NCBI RefSeq assembly: GCF_014648675.1
Contig: NZ_BMRO01000009.1
Span: forward strand, 94,067-158,066
From: Actinomadura livida
Lineage (GTDB): Bacteria; Actinomycetota; Actinomycetes; Streptosporangiales; Streptosporangiaceae
Direction of reading: 5' to 3'
DNA length: 64,000 nt
Shown here: positions 7,657 through 15,287 of the stretch, one piece after another
How the letters are laid out: every line of letters starts with the position of its first letter
Numbering within the stretch: position 1 is the stretch's first letter
The notes under the pieces: generated by a model
Seen by the model: the letters and a program-made list of their open reading frames with translations, nothing else
The model's database searches: none
What the model was told of the DNA's origin: nothing
Position numbers and translations under genes: made by a program

Positions 7657-9079
7657 CCGGCAGCCGGACCTCGAACAGCGCGCCGCCCTCGGGGGCCTCG
7701 CCGACGGTGATGCCCCCGCCGTGCGCCACCACGAGGTCCCTGGCGATGGCCAGGCCGAGGCCCGACCCGCCCTCGTCCCGGCTGCGGGCGTCGTCCAGCC
7801 GCACGAACCGCTCGAAGATGCGGTCGCGGTCGGCGGGCGGCACTCCCGGGCCGTCGTCGGCGACCTGGATCACCGCCTGGCCCGCCTCCTCGTGCAGCGA
7901 CAGCCGGACGACCTCGTCCGCGTGCCGGCCGGCGTTGTCGAGGAGGTTCCCGACGACCCGCGACAGCTGCCGCGGCACGCCGGTGACCTGGGGGTCCGCC
8001 TCGACCGACGACCGCGGGGGCACCCGGCCGCTCGCCGCGCGGTGAGCCAGCTCGTCCCGGACGAGCCGGCCGAGCGCCACGGTCTCCGGCGGGGGCCGCT
8101 CCCCGGCGTCGATGCGGGCGAGGAGGAGCAGGTCGGCGGCCAGGTGCTGGAGCCGGACGACGTCCTCGACGAGCCCGTCCATGTCGAGCAGCTCCGGATG
8201 CGCCGCGGCGACCTCCAGTTGCGTGCGCAGCGAGGCGATCGGGCTGCGCAGCTCGTGCGAGGCGTCCGCGACGAACCCGCGCTGCCGCGCCGCCGACTCC
8301 TCCAGCCGGGCGAGCGTCTCGTTCGTCGTGGCCGCCAGGTCGGCGATCTCGTCCCCCGAGTCCGGGACCGGCACCCGCCGGAAGAGGTCCCCGGCCGCGG
8401 TGATCTCGGCCAGCTCCGCGCGCACGGCCTCCACCGGGCGCAGCGCGCGCCGCGTGACCAGCCACGTCACGCCCGCGACCACGGCCAGCAGCAGCGGCAG
8501 GCCCGCGAGCATCGCCCGGGTCGCGGTGCCGACCGCGTCCCGCGTCCCGGACAGGTCCGATCCGGCGTGCACGGTGACGGTCTCGTCCCGCGGCGTGGTC
8601 GCCTCCACCACCGCGAACCGGTAGTCGGCGCTGCTCCCGTCGACGGTCGCGCTGCCGGTGGAGAAGCCGGGGTCGTCGTCGGAGACCTCACCCGGGCCGA
8701 GATCGTCATCGTTGTTGTCGTCATCGTCATCGTCGTCGCCGGGCTCCGCCGAGGGCGAGGCGGGGCGCACATCCGGGGAACCGGTCCCGCTGATCGCCTC
8801 CAGGTCCTCGCTGGCCGCCACCACCCGGCCGTCCTCGTCGACGACCTGCACCGGGTGCTCCTTCCCGTCCGGCAGGTCGAGGTCGGCGAAGCGGGTGCCC
8901 GACGCGAGCTGCGACGCGACGTTCCGCGCCGCCACCTCCGCCTCCAGGTCGGTCTGCCCGGAGAGGTTCGCGCGCAGCAGCAGCACGACCGCGAGCCCCG
9001 CCGCGATGAGGGCGCCGGCCACGACGGCGGTCGCGCCCAGGGTCGTCCGCGCCCGGACCGACGACAGGCGACCGGCCAC
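7631..9079 (-). CDS. Two-component sensor histidine kinase with Asp-rich sensor loop
   Basis: A 482-residue membrane sensor kinase. TM1 is at about residues 13-35. An extracytoplasmic domain (36-180) contains an almost unbroken acidic run (DDDDDDDNNDDD, about residues 115-128). TM2 is at about 186-208, then HAMP. HisKA has phospho-acceptor His in FVADASHELRSP. HATPase motifs are N box LLDNAGRH, G1 DDGPGVP and G2 GSGLGLAIA. The GTG start abuts the response regulator stop, so the two form one operon. The Asp tract suggests sensing of divalent cations or cationic peptides (inference). Confidence 0.9.
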   Translation of the reverse strand: MAGRLSSVRARTTLGATAVVAGALIAAGLAVVLLLRANLSGQTDLEAEVAARNVASQLASGTRFADLDLPDGKEHPVQVVDEDGRVVAASEDLEAISGTGSPDVRPASPSAEPGDDDDDDDNNDDDLGPGEVSDDDPGFSTGSATVDGSSADYRFAVVEATTPRDETVTVHAGSDLSGTRDAVGTATRAMLAGLPLLLAVVAGVTWLVTRRALRPVEAVRAELAEITAAGDLFRRVPVPDSGDEIADLAATTNETLARLEESAARQRGFVADASHELRSPIASLRTQLEVAAAHPELLDMDGLVEDVVRLQHLAADLLLLARIDAGERPPPETVALGRLVRDELAHRAASGRVPPRSSVEADPQVTGVPRQLSRVVGNLLDNAGRHADEVVRLSLHEEAGQAVIQVADDGPGVPPADRDRIFERFVRLDDARSRDEGGSGLGLAIARDLVVAHGGGITVGEAPEGGALFEVRLPVSGGVGGR

Positions 9080-9760
9080 TCAGGCGCCCCCGTCCCGCGC
9101 CAGCCGGTACCCCGCCCCGCGCACCGTCGTGATCGACTTGCGGCCGAACGGGACGTCGAGCTTGCGGCGCAGCGCACTCACGTACACCTCGACGATGTTG
9201 GGGTCGCCCTCGTAGGCGAAGTCCCAGACGGCCTCGAGGATCTGCGACTTCGACACCACCAGGCCCGCGTTGGACGCCAGGTGCTCCAGCACGGCGAACT
9301 CCTTGGCCGTCAGCTCCACCGCCACGTCCCCCCGGTGCACCCGCCGCGCCGCCGGGTCGACGGTGAGGTCGCCGAGCACGATGGTCGGCGCCGCGCCGCG
9401 CGTCCGGCGGCGCAGCAGCGCGCGGACACGGGCGACCAGCACGATGTAGGAGAACGGCTTGGTCAGGTAGTCGTCGGCGCCGGTGTCCAGGCCCTCGGCC
9501 TCGTCGTACTCGCCGTCCTTGGCGGTCAGCATCAGGATCGGCGTCTCGTCGCCCCTCGCCCGCAGCTCCGCGCACACCCGGTAGCCGTTCATGCCGGGCA
9601 GCATGATGTCCAGGATGACGAGGTCGAACCCGCCGCCGAGCGCCCGCTGGAGCCCCTCGGCGCCGTCGTGGACGGTCTCGACCGCGAACCCCTCCGCCGT
9701 CAGCCCCCGCGCGAGGGACAGGGCCAGGCGTTTCTCGTCCTCCACGATCAGCAGGCGCAT
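9080..9760 (-). CDS. OmpR/PhoB-type response regulator
   Basis: A 226-residue regulator. The receiver domain (residues 1-120) has the acidic pocket in LIVEDE, phospho-acceptor Asp in LVILDIMLPG, Thr in LMLTAKD and Lys in YLTKPF. The winged-helix DNA-binding domain (130-224) has LTAKEFAVLEHL and TVRGAGYRL. ATG at 9760 gives the standard N terminus; an in-frame GTG six bases upstream is an alternative, and no clear ribosome site exists for either. It is divergent from the PepSY gene, whose promoter region carries OmpR-like repeats, so that gene is its probable target. Confidence 0.9.
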   Translation of the reverse strand: MRLLIVEDEKRLALSLARGLTAEGFAVETVHDGAEGLQRALGGGFDLVILDIMLPGMNGYRVCAELRARGDETPILMLTAKDGEYDEAEGLDTGADDYLTKPFSYIVLVARVRALLRRRTRGAAPTIVLGDLTVDPAARRVHRGDVAVELTAKEFAVLEHLASNAGLVVSKSQILEAVWDFAYEGDPNIVEVYVSALRRKLDVPFGRKSITTVRGAGYRLARDGGA

Positions 9761-9780
9761 CCTCACAGGGTGCCAGGTGC

Positions 9781-9818
9781 AACCTGAAGACGACTTCAGG
9801 TTGCTTCAGGAGCGCTAC
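9781..9818. promoter_or_regulatory. Inverted and direct repeats between the two-component system and the PepSY gene
   Basis: A perfect 9-bp inverted repeat AACCTGAAG/CTTCAGGTT (9781-9802, 4-bp spacer) is followed by a further TTCAGG. This gives two TTCAGG half-sites 11 bp apart, close to one helical turn. That spacing is typical of OmpR/PhoB-family binding. The site lies 20 bp from the regulator start and about 100 bp from the PepSY start. Confidence 0.6.
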
Positions 9819-9898
9819 AGGTACAAAGAGCAATGTGGAGGTCGAAGGGGGCGGGCCGGAGCACCGGCCCGGATGCGACTTCTGGAGGTAGGGGTTCG

Positions 9899-10555
9899 AT
9901 GGGTATCGACGTGCGGCGCATGTTCACGGGGCGCGGGCTGCTCGTGACGGTCGTGGCGGCGGGTGTGCTGGCCGGCGGGGGCGCCACGGCGGTCGCCGCC
10001 GCGAACGGCGGCGGCGAGCAGGGCGCCGTCCCGCCCCCGGCGGGTCCGGCGATCGCGGCGACGCCGTCCGGGCAGCCGTCCGACGACGGCGCCGGTACCG
10101 GGCGGGCCGCCGAACGCGTCACGGCCGAGCAGGCCGCCGCCGCGGCGCTGAAGGCGGTGTCCGGCAACGTCGCGGAGATCGACCTCGACGACGGCGTCTG
10201 GGAGGTCGAGGTGCTCGCCGGGAACGGCGAGTGGCGCGATCTGACCGTCGACGCCGGCAGCGGCAAGGTCCTGTCCGACCGCGCGGACGACGACGATGAC
10301 GACGACCGGGACGAGGCCGCGGCGCTGCGCAAGGCAAAGGTCAGCGTGTCGGAGGCCGCCAGGGCCGCGCTGCGGTCCGCGCCCGGCACCGTGACCTCGG
10401 TGGAGTTCGACGAGGACGACGGCAGGGCCGTCTGGGAGATCGAGATCACCGGGCAGGACGGCAACGAGCGCGAGCTCGAAGTGAACGCCGGCAACTCCAA
10501 GGTCGTGTTCGACCACGATGACGACGACCGTGATGACGACCGGGACGATGACTGA
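9899..10555 (+). CDS. Secreted or membrane-anchored protein with two PepSY domains and Asp-rich tracts
   Basis: A 218-residue protein with an N-terminal signal/anchor (GRGLLVTVVAAGVLAGGGATAVAAA, residues 13-37, quoted in part). Two PepSY-like repeats follow (about 75-130 and 150-205), each with an AAxAAL helix followed by the EVEVLAGNGEW / EIEITGQDGNE strand pair. An acidic run DDDDDDDRDE separates the repeats, and the protein ends DHDDDDRDDDRDDD. PepSY domains often bind or inhibit secreted peptidases or sit near envelope sensors. ATG at 9899 has ribosome site GGAGG; a longer in-frame extension is unlikely. It is divergent from the two-component system and followed by a terminator. Confidence 0.85.
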   Translation: MGIDVRRMFTGRGLLVTVVAAGVLAGGGATAVAAANGGGEQGAVPPPAGPAIAATPSGQPSDDGAGTGRAAERVTAEQAAAAALKAVSGNVAEIDLDDGVWEVEVLAGNGEWRDLTVDAGSGKVLSDRADDDDDDDRDEAAALRKAKVSVSEAARAALRSAPGTVTSVEFDEDDGRAVWEIEITGQDGNERELEVNAGNSKVVFDHDDDDRDDDRDDD

Positions 10556-10591
10556 CCGCTCCGCGGCCGATCGCTGAGGCGTCCGCTCCCA

Positions 10592-10630
10592 GAAGACCGT
10601 CGGTCCTCCACGTGAGGACTGACGGTCTTC
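10592..10630. terminator. Strong hairpin terminator after the PepSY gene
   Basis: A 17-bp near-perfect stem (GAAGACCGTCGGTCCTC and its complement, one mismatch) with a 5-nt loop lies 37 bp after the stop. Confidence 0.85.
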
Positions 10631-10664
10631 GCGCTGGGCAGGATCGGCGTGGGGGAGGGTGCGT

Positions 10665-11462
10665 ATGGTCCACGACAGACCGGGCCCTTTGGTCGACACG
10701 AGCGTCCCGCACGTCGCGCGCATCTGGAACTACTGGCTGGGCGGAGTGGACAACTTCCCGGTGGACCGGCAGGTCGGCGACCAGATCATCGGGATGCTGC
10801 CGGACGTGGCGCGCCTGGCCCGAGCGAGCCGCCTGTACCTCAACCGCGTCGTGTGGCCCCTGGCGGCCGAGGTGGGCGTCCGCCAGTTCATCGACATCGG
10901 GACGGGCCTGCCCACGGTGGACAACACCCACGAGGTCGCCCAGCGCGCGGCACCCGAATCGAGGATCGTCTACGTCGACCACGACCCCCTCGTGCTGGAG
11001 CACGCGAGATCGCTGCTCACCAGTACGCCCCAGGGGCGCACCGCCTACCTCCACGCGGACATGCGCGACCCCGGCCGCATCCTGGAGGCCGCGGCCGAGA
11101 CGCTGGACTTCGGCGAGCCCGTCGCCCTGACGATGATGGGCGTGCTGGAGTTCATCCCCGACGACGCCGAGGCGTACGCGATCGTGCGGCGGCTCCTGGA
11201 CGCGGTGCCCTCCGGGAGCCATCTCGCGATGTACGACGGGACGAATGTCGTCCACGGCGAGTCGTCCGACCGGATCGTGGAGGTGTGGAACGCCTCGGGC
11301 GACACCCCGCTCGTGCTGCGGACGCCGGAGCAGATCGAGCGGTTCTTCGACGGCCTCGAGCTCGTCGAACCGGGCGTGGTGCCGGTGACGCACTGGCGCC
11401 CGGACGCCCCCGGTGAGCCGGAGGCCGTGGACGCGTTCGGCGGCGTGGGCCGCAAGCCCTGA
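10665..11462 (+). CDS. SAM-dependent methyltransferase, Methyltransf_19 (DUF574) family
   Basis: A 265-residue protein of the actinomycete-specific Methyltransf_19 family. The signature N terminus is PHVARIWNYWLGGVDNFPVD; the SAM motif is FIDIGTGLPT, with VYVDHDPLVL as the acidic loop. It ends with the family-typical GVVPVTHWRPD. The substrate is unknown. ATG at 10665 follows GGGAGGG; a GTG six bases upstream is possible. A second member of the family is at 14253-15068 (reverse strand). It stands alone between a terminator and the ArsR promoter. Confidence 0.88.
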   Translation: MVHDRPGPLVDTSVPHVARIWNYWLGGVDNFPVDRQVGDQIIGMLPDVARLARASRLYLNRVVWPLAAEVGVRQFIDIGTGLPTVDNTHEVAQRAAPESRIVYVDHDPLVLEHARSLLTSTPQGRTAYLHADMRDPGRILEAAAETLDFGEPVALTMMGVLEFIPDDAEAYAIVRRLLDAVPSGSHLAMYDGTNVVHGESSDRIVEVWNASGDTPLVLRTPEQIERFFDGLELVEPGVVPVTHWRPDAPGEPEAVDAFGGVGRKP

Positions 11463-11477
11463 CCCGCCGGCCCGCAT

Positions 11478-11530
11478 TGACATGCAGCCATCTGGCTGCC
11501 TAATCTTTTAGGCAGCCAGATGGCTGCATG
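11478..11530 (+). promoter_or_regulatory. Promoter with a perfect 22-bp inverted-repeat operator for the ArsR-SRPBCC gene
   Basis: TTGACA (11478-11483) and TAATCT (11501-11506) are spaced by exactly 17 bp. A perfect 22-bp inverted repeat (arms 11481-11502 and 11509-11530, 6-nt centre) covers this promoter. Each arm contains its own palindrome, GCAGCCA-TC-TGGCTGC, so there are two full operator copies. One sits in the -35/-10 spacer and one over the probable transcription start. This is a textbook autorepression layout for ArsR. Confidence 0.8.
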
Positions 11531-11542
11531 TTGGGACGGTAC

Positions 11543-12346
11543 ATGGACGAGGTCTTCAAGGCGCTGGCCGACCCGAGCCGGCGCCGCCTGCTGGACAGCC
11601 TGAACAGCCGCAACGGGCAGACCCTCAGGGAACTGTGCGCCGGGCTGGACATGGCCCGGCAGTCGGTGAGCAAGCACCTCGCGGTGCTGGAGGCCGCGCA
11701 GCTCGTGACGACGGCGCGCCGCGGCCGCGAGAAGCTCCACTACCTCAACGCCGCCCCCATCAACGCCATCGCCGACCGCTGGATCAGCCGGTACGACCGC
11801 GAACGCGCGCGTGCCCTGGCCGACCTGAAGACCGCATTGGAGCAGAGCCCGATGTCCGGAAACGACACGGCGACCGAAGGCCGGTTCGTCTACACGACCT
11901 ACATCAAGACCACGCCGGAGCGCCTCTGGCAGGCGCTGACCGATCCGGCGTTCACCCGGCGCTACTGGGGCGTCGCCTTCGAGTCGGACTGGAAGCCCGG
12001 CTCCACGATCACCTGGCACGAGGAGGCCGCGACGATGGCCGACCCGGAGCAGGTCGTCCTCGAGGCCGAGCCCGGCCGCCGACTCTCCTACACCTGGCAC
12101 ACGTTCACGCCGGAGTGGGCCAAGGCCGTCGGTGTGGACGAGGAGACCCGCGCCAGGCTCCTCGCCGAGCCGCGCTCGAAGGTCACCTTCGAGATCGAGC
12201 CGGTGGGGGAGACGGTCAAGCTGACCGTCGTGCACGAGGCGGGCGACGTGCTCCTCGGCATGTCGCGCGAGGGCTGGCCGGCCATCGTCTCCGGCCTCAA
12301 GACCCTTCTGGAGACCGGCGAGCCCCTTCCCGAACCCGCCGCCTGA
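11543..12346 (+). CDS. ArsR-type repressor fused to an SRPBCC (AHSA1-like) domain
   Basis: A 267-residue fusion. The N-terminal winged helix of ArsR type (residues 1-95; MDEVFKALADPSRRRLLDSL, recognition helix MARQSVSKHLAVL) has no metal-binding Cys pair. The C-terminal SRPBCC/AHSA1 domain (about 113-260; TTPERLWQALTDPAFTRRYWG) makes a hydrophobic ligand cavity. ATG at 11543 was preferred over the in-frame ATG at 11528, because the latter lies inside the operator arm and the former gives the family N terminus. It is probably an autorepressor responding to a small hydrophobic molecule bound by the SRPBCC domain (inference). Confidence 0.88.
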   Translation: MDEVFKALADPSRRRLLDSLNSRNGQTLRELCAGLDMARQSVSKHLAVLEAAQLVTTARRGREKLHYLNAAPINAIADRWISRYDRERARALADLKTALEQSPMSGNDTATEGRFVYTTYIKTTPERLWQALTDPAFTRRYWGVAFESDWKPGSTITWHEEAATMADPEQVVLEAEPGRRLSYTWHTFTPEWAKAVGVDEETRARLLAEPRSKVTFEIEPVGETVKLTVVHEAGDVLLGMSREGWPAIVSGLKTLLETGEPLPEPAA

Positions 12347-12368
12347 ACCGGGGTCCCGCCCGGCGCGG

Positions 12369-12650
12369 CTAGATCAGCATGCCGCTGCCGCCGCCGCCGG
12401 ACTCCTCCTCGCCGTCCGTGGTGTGCTCGAGTTCGGCGTACTCGTCGTCGGGCCAGAGCGCGTCGGCGAGGAAGGCCAGGTACTCCTCGTCGCCGGGGTC
12501 GAGCTCCGCGGTCATCGACTCGGGATGGACGGGCGGGGCGTCGTCCGCGGGCGGTGCACGGTCCGGTCCCGGCGCCATGGGACGGAGCAGGTTCGGCAGG
12601 CAGAGGCCGAGCAGGGCGGCCAGAGACACGAGAACCAGCGCCGTGATCAC
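12369..12650 (-). CDS. Small membrane-anchored acidic protein (paralogue A of a shared core motif)
   Basis: A 93-residue protein with GTG start and a good ribosome site (AAAGGACGG). It has an N-terminal helix (ITALVLVSLAALLGLCL), a proline-rich linker, then a core HPESMTAELDPGDEEYLA, followed by LAD, WP and DEY..LEH, and an acidic glycine tail. The same core, with 26 of 35 residues identical by eye, occurs in the gene at 13493-13987. I do not recognise the family. The N-terminal helix without a cleavage site suggests a membrane-bound protein with its acidic domain on one face. Confidence 0.65.
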   Translation of the reverse strand: MITALVLVSLAALLGLCLPNLLRPMAPGPDRAPPADDAPPVHPESMTAELDPGDEEYLAFLADALWPDDEYAELEHTTDGEEESGGGGSGMLI

Positions 12651-13076
12651 GCCACACCGTCCTTTCGCGGTCGAGTTCAACACGATTCTTGCGTACGTCG
12701 CAAAACAGTTGAACGTTATCGGGGTGACCGGGCGGATGCGGGGACGACATGCGGCCGCCGGTGACAAAGGCCCGGGGACGATGGCCCGTGCCGATGGACC
12801 GGTGGCGTGCCGTCCGGGCGCGCCCGCGCGCGGACCGGCGGGCTCGTCCCAGGCGCCTCGTACTGCGGTCCCTCTCCAGGCTGGCGTGATATGCGCGCGG
12901 GAGTACCGCGACACGCGGGCGGGAGGGCAAGCGGGCGGCGGCGGGCGGGAGGAAGACCCGCCGCGGCCACGGGAAGGGCGCTGCGGCGTCCCGGCCGCGG
13001 CCGGGGAAGGCGGCGCCTCGTGGCGGGGCGCGACGCATCGCGCGCGGCCGGGCGGGTGCGGGGAGACCCGGCGGCT
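12651..13076. other. Intergenic stretch with an operator-like dyad
   Basis: This stretch upstream of the small gene shows no convincing gene. A nested dyad at 12676-12715 has outer arms GTTCAAC/GTTGAAC and an inner TTGCG-TACGT-CGCAA. It lies 26-65 bp upstream of the GTG and may be its operator or promoter region. The rest (12730-13076) is GC-rich and without codon structure that I can defend. Confidence 0.45.
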
Positions 13077-13155
13077 AGGCGGTGGTGATCAGGCGCTGCT
13101 GATCAAGCGGTGCTGCTCAGGCGGTGCTGCTCAGGCGGTGCTTGCTCAGGCGGTG
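13077..13155. repeat. Imperfect 14-16-bp tandem repeat across the 3' end of the DUF5999 gene
   Basis: About five units of the form TCAGGCGGTGCTGC follow each other. The first unit contains the stop codon of the DUF5999 gene on the reverse strand. The stop codon and the preceding ACCGCC have thus been multiplied downstream, probably by slippage. Confidence 0.7.
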
Positions 13156-13355
13156 GCGATGGGGCGGTGCGGGGCGACGGCCCGGCCGTCGGGGAGCAGC
13201 TCACCGGTGTCGTCGAACACCACGATGCCGTTGCAGAGCAGGCTCCAGCCCTGCTCCGGGTGGTGCGCGACGGTGCGCGCGGCCTCGCGGTCGAGCGCGT
13301 CGGGCTTCGGACAGGCCGGCTCGTGGGTGCAGATCGAGTGGTGTTGAGCGGTCAC
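13146..13355 (-). CDS. DUF5999 family protein
   Basis: A 69-residue protein. It has the family core CTHEPACPKPDALDREAA, HHPEQGWSLLCNG and FDDTGELLPDG, then APHRP at the end. Function is unknown; it is widespread in streptomycetes and relatives. The two Cys near the N terminus and one in LLCNG are conserved in members that I recall. It lies between the two paralogous small membrane genes, all on the reverse strand. Its C-terminal codons fall inside a tandem repeat. Confidence 0.85.
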   Translation of the reverse strand: MTAQHHSICTHEPACPKPDALDREAARTVAHHPEQGWSLLCNGIVVFDDTGELLPDGRAVAPHRPIATA

Positions 13356-13492
13356 GAGTTCCTCCAGGGCGTCCCTGTGATTAAGGACATAGATGCAGCC
13401 TGCCGTCGCTCGTCCGAAATATGCAAGTCAATGAGGAATTCTTTACCGTTCGGTACGTGTGAAGCCGGACAAGACCGGGCAACTCGCCACAT

Positions 13493-13987
13493 TCAGTGCA
13501 GGCGTCCGTCCGGTTCGTCACCGTGGTCGACGTCCAGGCCGACCACGGAGGTGCAGCCCGTGCAGACCCACTCCCCGATGACCGCCTCCGAGTTGGCGCC
13601 GTGGGTGCGGTACGGCCGGTCGACCCGCCTGCGCCGCATCCCGTGCCCGCAGGACGAGTGCAGGAGCCGCCCGCACGAGGGGCAGGGCCACACGTCCTCC
13701 CGGCGCAGGTTGCAGTGGGGGCACAGCGGCGACAGGTAGTGCGCGCCCGGATCGGGGAGATCCAGCTCCTCGAGCCACTCGTGCTCCAGGTCGAGGTACT
13801 CGTCGCCTGGCCAGTGGTAGTCGGCCAGCCAGGCGAGGTACTCCTCGTCCCCGGGCCCCAGGACGGCCGTCAGGGACTCGGGGTGCTCCTTCTCCGGGCG
13901 GTGTCGGCGCCTGCCGTGCCGCGCGGTGGCCAGGAGCGTGAGCAGGCCGAGGAGCGCGGCCGCGGCCAGGCCAGTCGCCATGGGCAT
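13493..13987 (-). CDS. Membrane-anchored zinc-knuckle protein (paralogue B of the shared core motif)
   Basis: A 164-residue protein with an AAGGA ribosome site. It has an N-terminal helix (MATGLAAAALLGLLTLLA), a basic stretch, the core HPESLTAVLGPGDEEYLA followed by LAD, WP and DEY..LEH, and a C-terminal cysteine-rich module. That module has CPHC, CPSC, a further CG-H region and CTGC, three or four knuckles likely to hold zinc. Paralogue A at 12369 lacks the zinc module. Function is unknown. The architecture (anchor, conserved acidic core, zinc ribbon) suggests a membrane-tethered binding platform. Confidence 0.7.
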   Translation of the reverse strand: MPMATGLAAAALLGLLTLLATARHGRRRHRPEKEHPESLTAVLGPGDEEYLAWLADYHWPGDEYLDLEHEWLEELDLPDPGAHYLSPLCPHCNLRREDVWPCPSCGRLLHSSCGHGMRRRRVDRPYRTHGANSEAVIGEWVCTGCTSVVGLDVDHGDEPDGRLH

Positions 13988-14252
13988 CGCGGCGTCCTTA
14001 CATGATCTTGCTGGCGGGAAATCCGATCATGAATGCACTTCACAAAACCCTGCGAACGCTACAAGAAAGGCTGTTAACCGAAAAGTCGCTTAAAAAGATT
14101 CTTTACCGGGATGCGGTGCGCTCCGGTGTCCGAAACCGGGCCCGCCAGCGTCCGCAAACCGCTTGCCTGCCTGGGGCTGCGGGGCTTCCGGGCCTCCCCG
14201 GGCGGCCGGTCGGGAGGGCGCCGGGGTTTCACTCTCCGCTGAATCGGCGCCG
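13988..14252. other. Intergenic stretch upstream of paralogue B
   Basis: 265 bp without a gene. It is locally AT-rich at 14035-14108. The 11-mer ATTCTTTACCG at 14099-14109 also occurs at 13439-13449, in the leader region of the DUF5999 gene. Both sit about 95-120 bp upstream of a reverse-strand start, so they may be a shared promoter element. Confidence 0.35.
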
Positions 14253-15068
14253 TCACTCCTTCCGGCCCATGACCGCCGCCATCTGGGTGTGGAGAGGGTG
14301 CTCCAGCGGCCCCGCCGGCCCGTCCGGCCGCCATTCGGTGACGTGCGCCACACCGGGTTCGAGGATGGTGAGCCCCGCCATGAACCGCTCGATCTCCGAG
14401 GAGTGCCGGAAGCAGGACCCGCCCAGCCCCGCCTGGAGGATGCGCTTGGCCTCCTCGACGCGCGGGTCGTTGCCCGAGTCGTGCAGGTGGGTGAGCATCA
14501 CGTGGCTGCCGGGCGCCAGGAACGGCAGGAGCCCCCGGACGACTCCCGCGGGGTCCCGGTCGTCCGGCACGTGGTGGATGATCGCCGCCAGGACGATGCC
14601 CACCGGCCGCGACAGGTCGAGGAGGGCGGTCAGCGCCGGATCGGTGAAGATCTTCTCCGGCTCGTACAGGTCGCCCTGGATGAACGTCGCGACGCCCGTC
14701 TCGGTGAGCAGCGCCCGCCCGTGCGCCAGGACGATCGGGTCGTTGTCGACATAGACGACCCGCGCGTGCGGGTTGGCGGCGCGCGCGAACTGGTGCACGT
14801 TCGACGCGGTGGGCAGCCCGGACCCGATGTCGACGAACTGGTCGATGCCGAGTTCGGCGGCCATGTACGTCACCGCGCGCTCGATCGCGACACGGTTGCC
14901 CTTGGCCACCACCGGGGCCTCCGGCACGAGCTGCAGGACCATGTCGGCCACCTCGCGGTCGGCGGCGAAGTTGTCCTTGCCGCCGAGGAAGTAGTCGTAG
15001 ACGCGCGCGAACGTCGGCGTGGAGGGGTCGATGCCGGGAGGCGCCTTATCGGGGAGGTCGTCGGCCAC
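14253..15068 (-). CDS. SAM-dependent methyltransferase, Methyltransf_19 (DUF574) family
   Basis: A 271-residue second member of the family. The signature is FARVYDYFLGGKDNFAADRE, the SAM motif FVDIGSGLPTASNV with VYVDNDPIVL, and the C-terminal motif GVAHVTEWRPDGP. GTG at 15068 has an AAGGAGA ribosome site at 8-nt spacing. A catalytic target cannot be inferred. It is divergent from the DedA gene (218 bp spacer without clear elements). Compared with the copy at 10665 it keeps the more common DYFLGGKDN form, so the two are not recent duplicates. Confidence 0.88.
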   Translation of the reverse strand: MADDLPDKAPPGIDPSTPTFARVYDYFLGGKDNFAADREVADMVLQLVPEAPVVAKGNRVAIERAVTYMAAELGIDQFVDIGSGLPTASNVHQFARAANPHARVVYVDNDPIVLAHGRALLTETGVATFIQGDLYEPEKIFTDPALTALLDLSRPVGIVLAAIIHHVPDDRDPAGVVRGLLPFLAPGSHVMLTHLHDSGNDPRVEEAKRILQAGLGGSCFRHSSEIERFMAGLTILEPGVAHVTEWRPDGPAGPLEHPLHTQMAAVMGRKE

Positions 15069-15287
15069 GCGGACATCTCCTTCCTGGCTCGGGCCCGCGG
15101 CGGCGCTGCGCACGGGGGGCGGGGGGCCTCCAAGCGTAGGCCCGTTCGCCCTGGCGGGGAGGATCTTTCCCCATCCCGGCCGCCCGGGGGTGCGGTTTTC
15201 CGCAGGGCCGAAGTGTGGAACGCGGCCGCCGGGGTAGGCGGTGTTCTCCATGGTGACGAGGACGGGCCGATTCTTAACGTTGCAGAC

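Noticed and set aside
13077..13155. Tandem repeat considered as a CRISPR array
   Set aside because: Units of 14-16 bp follow without spacers, and no cas gene is near.
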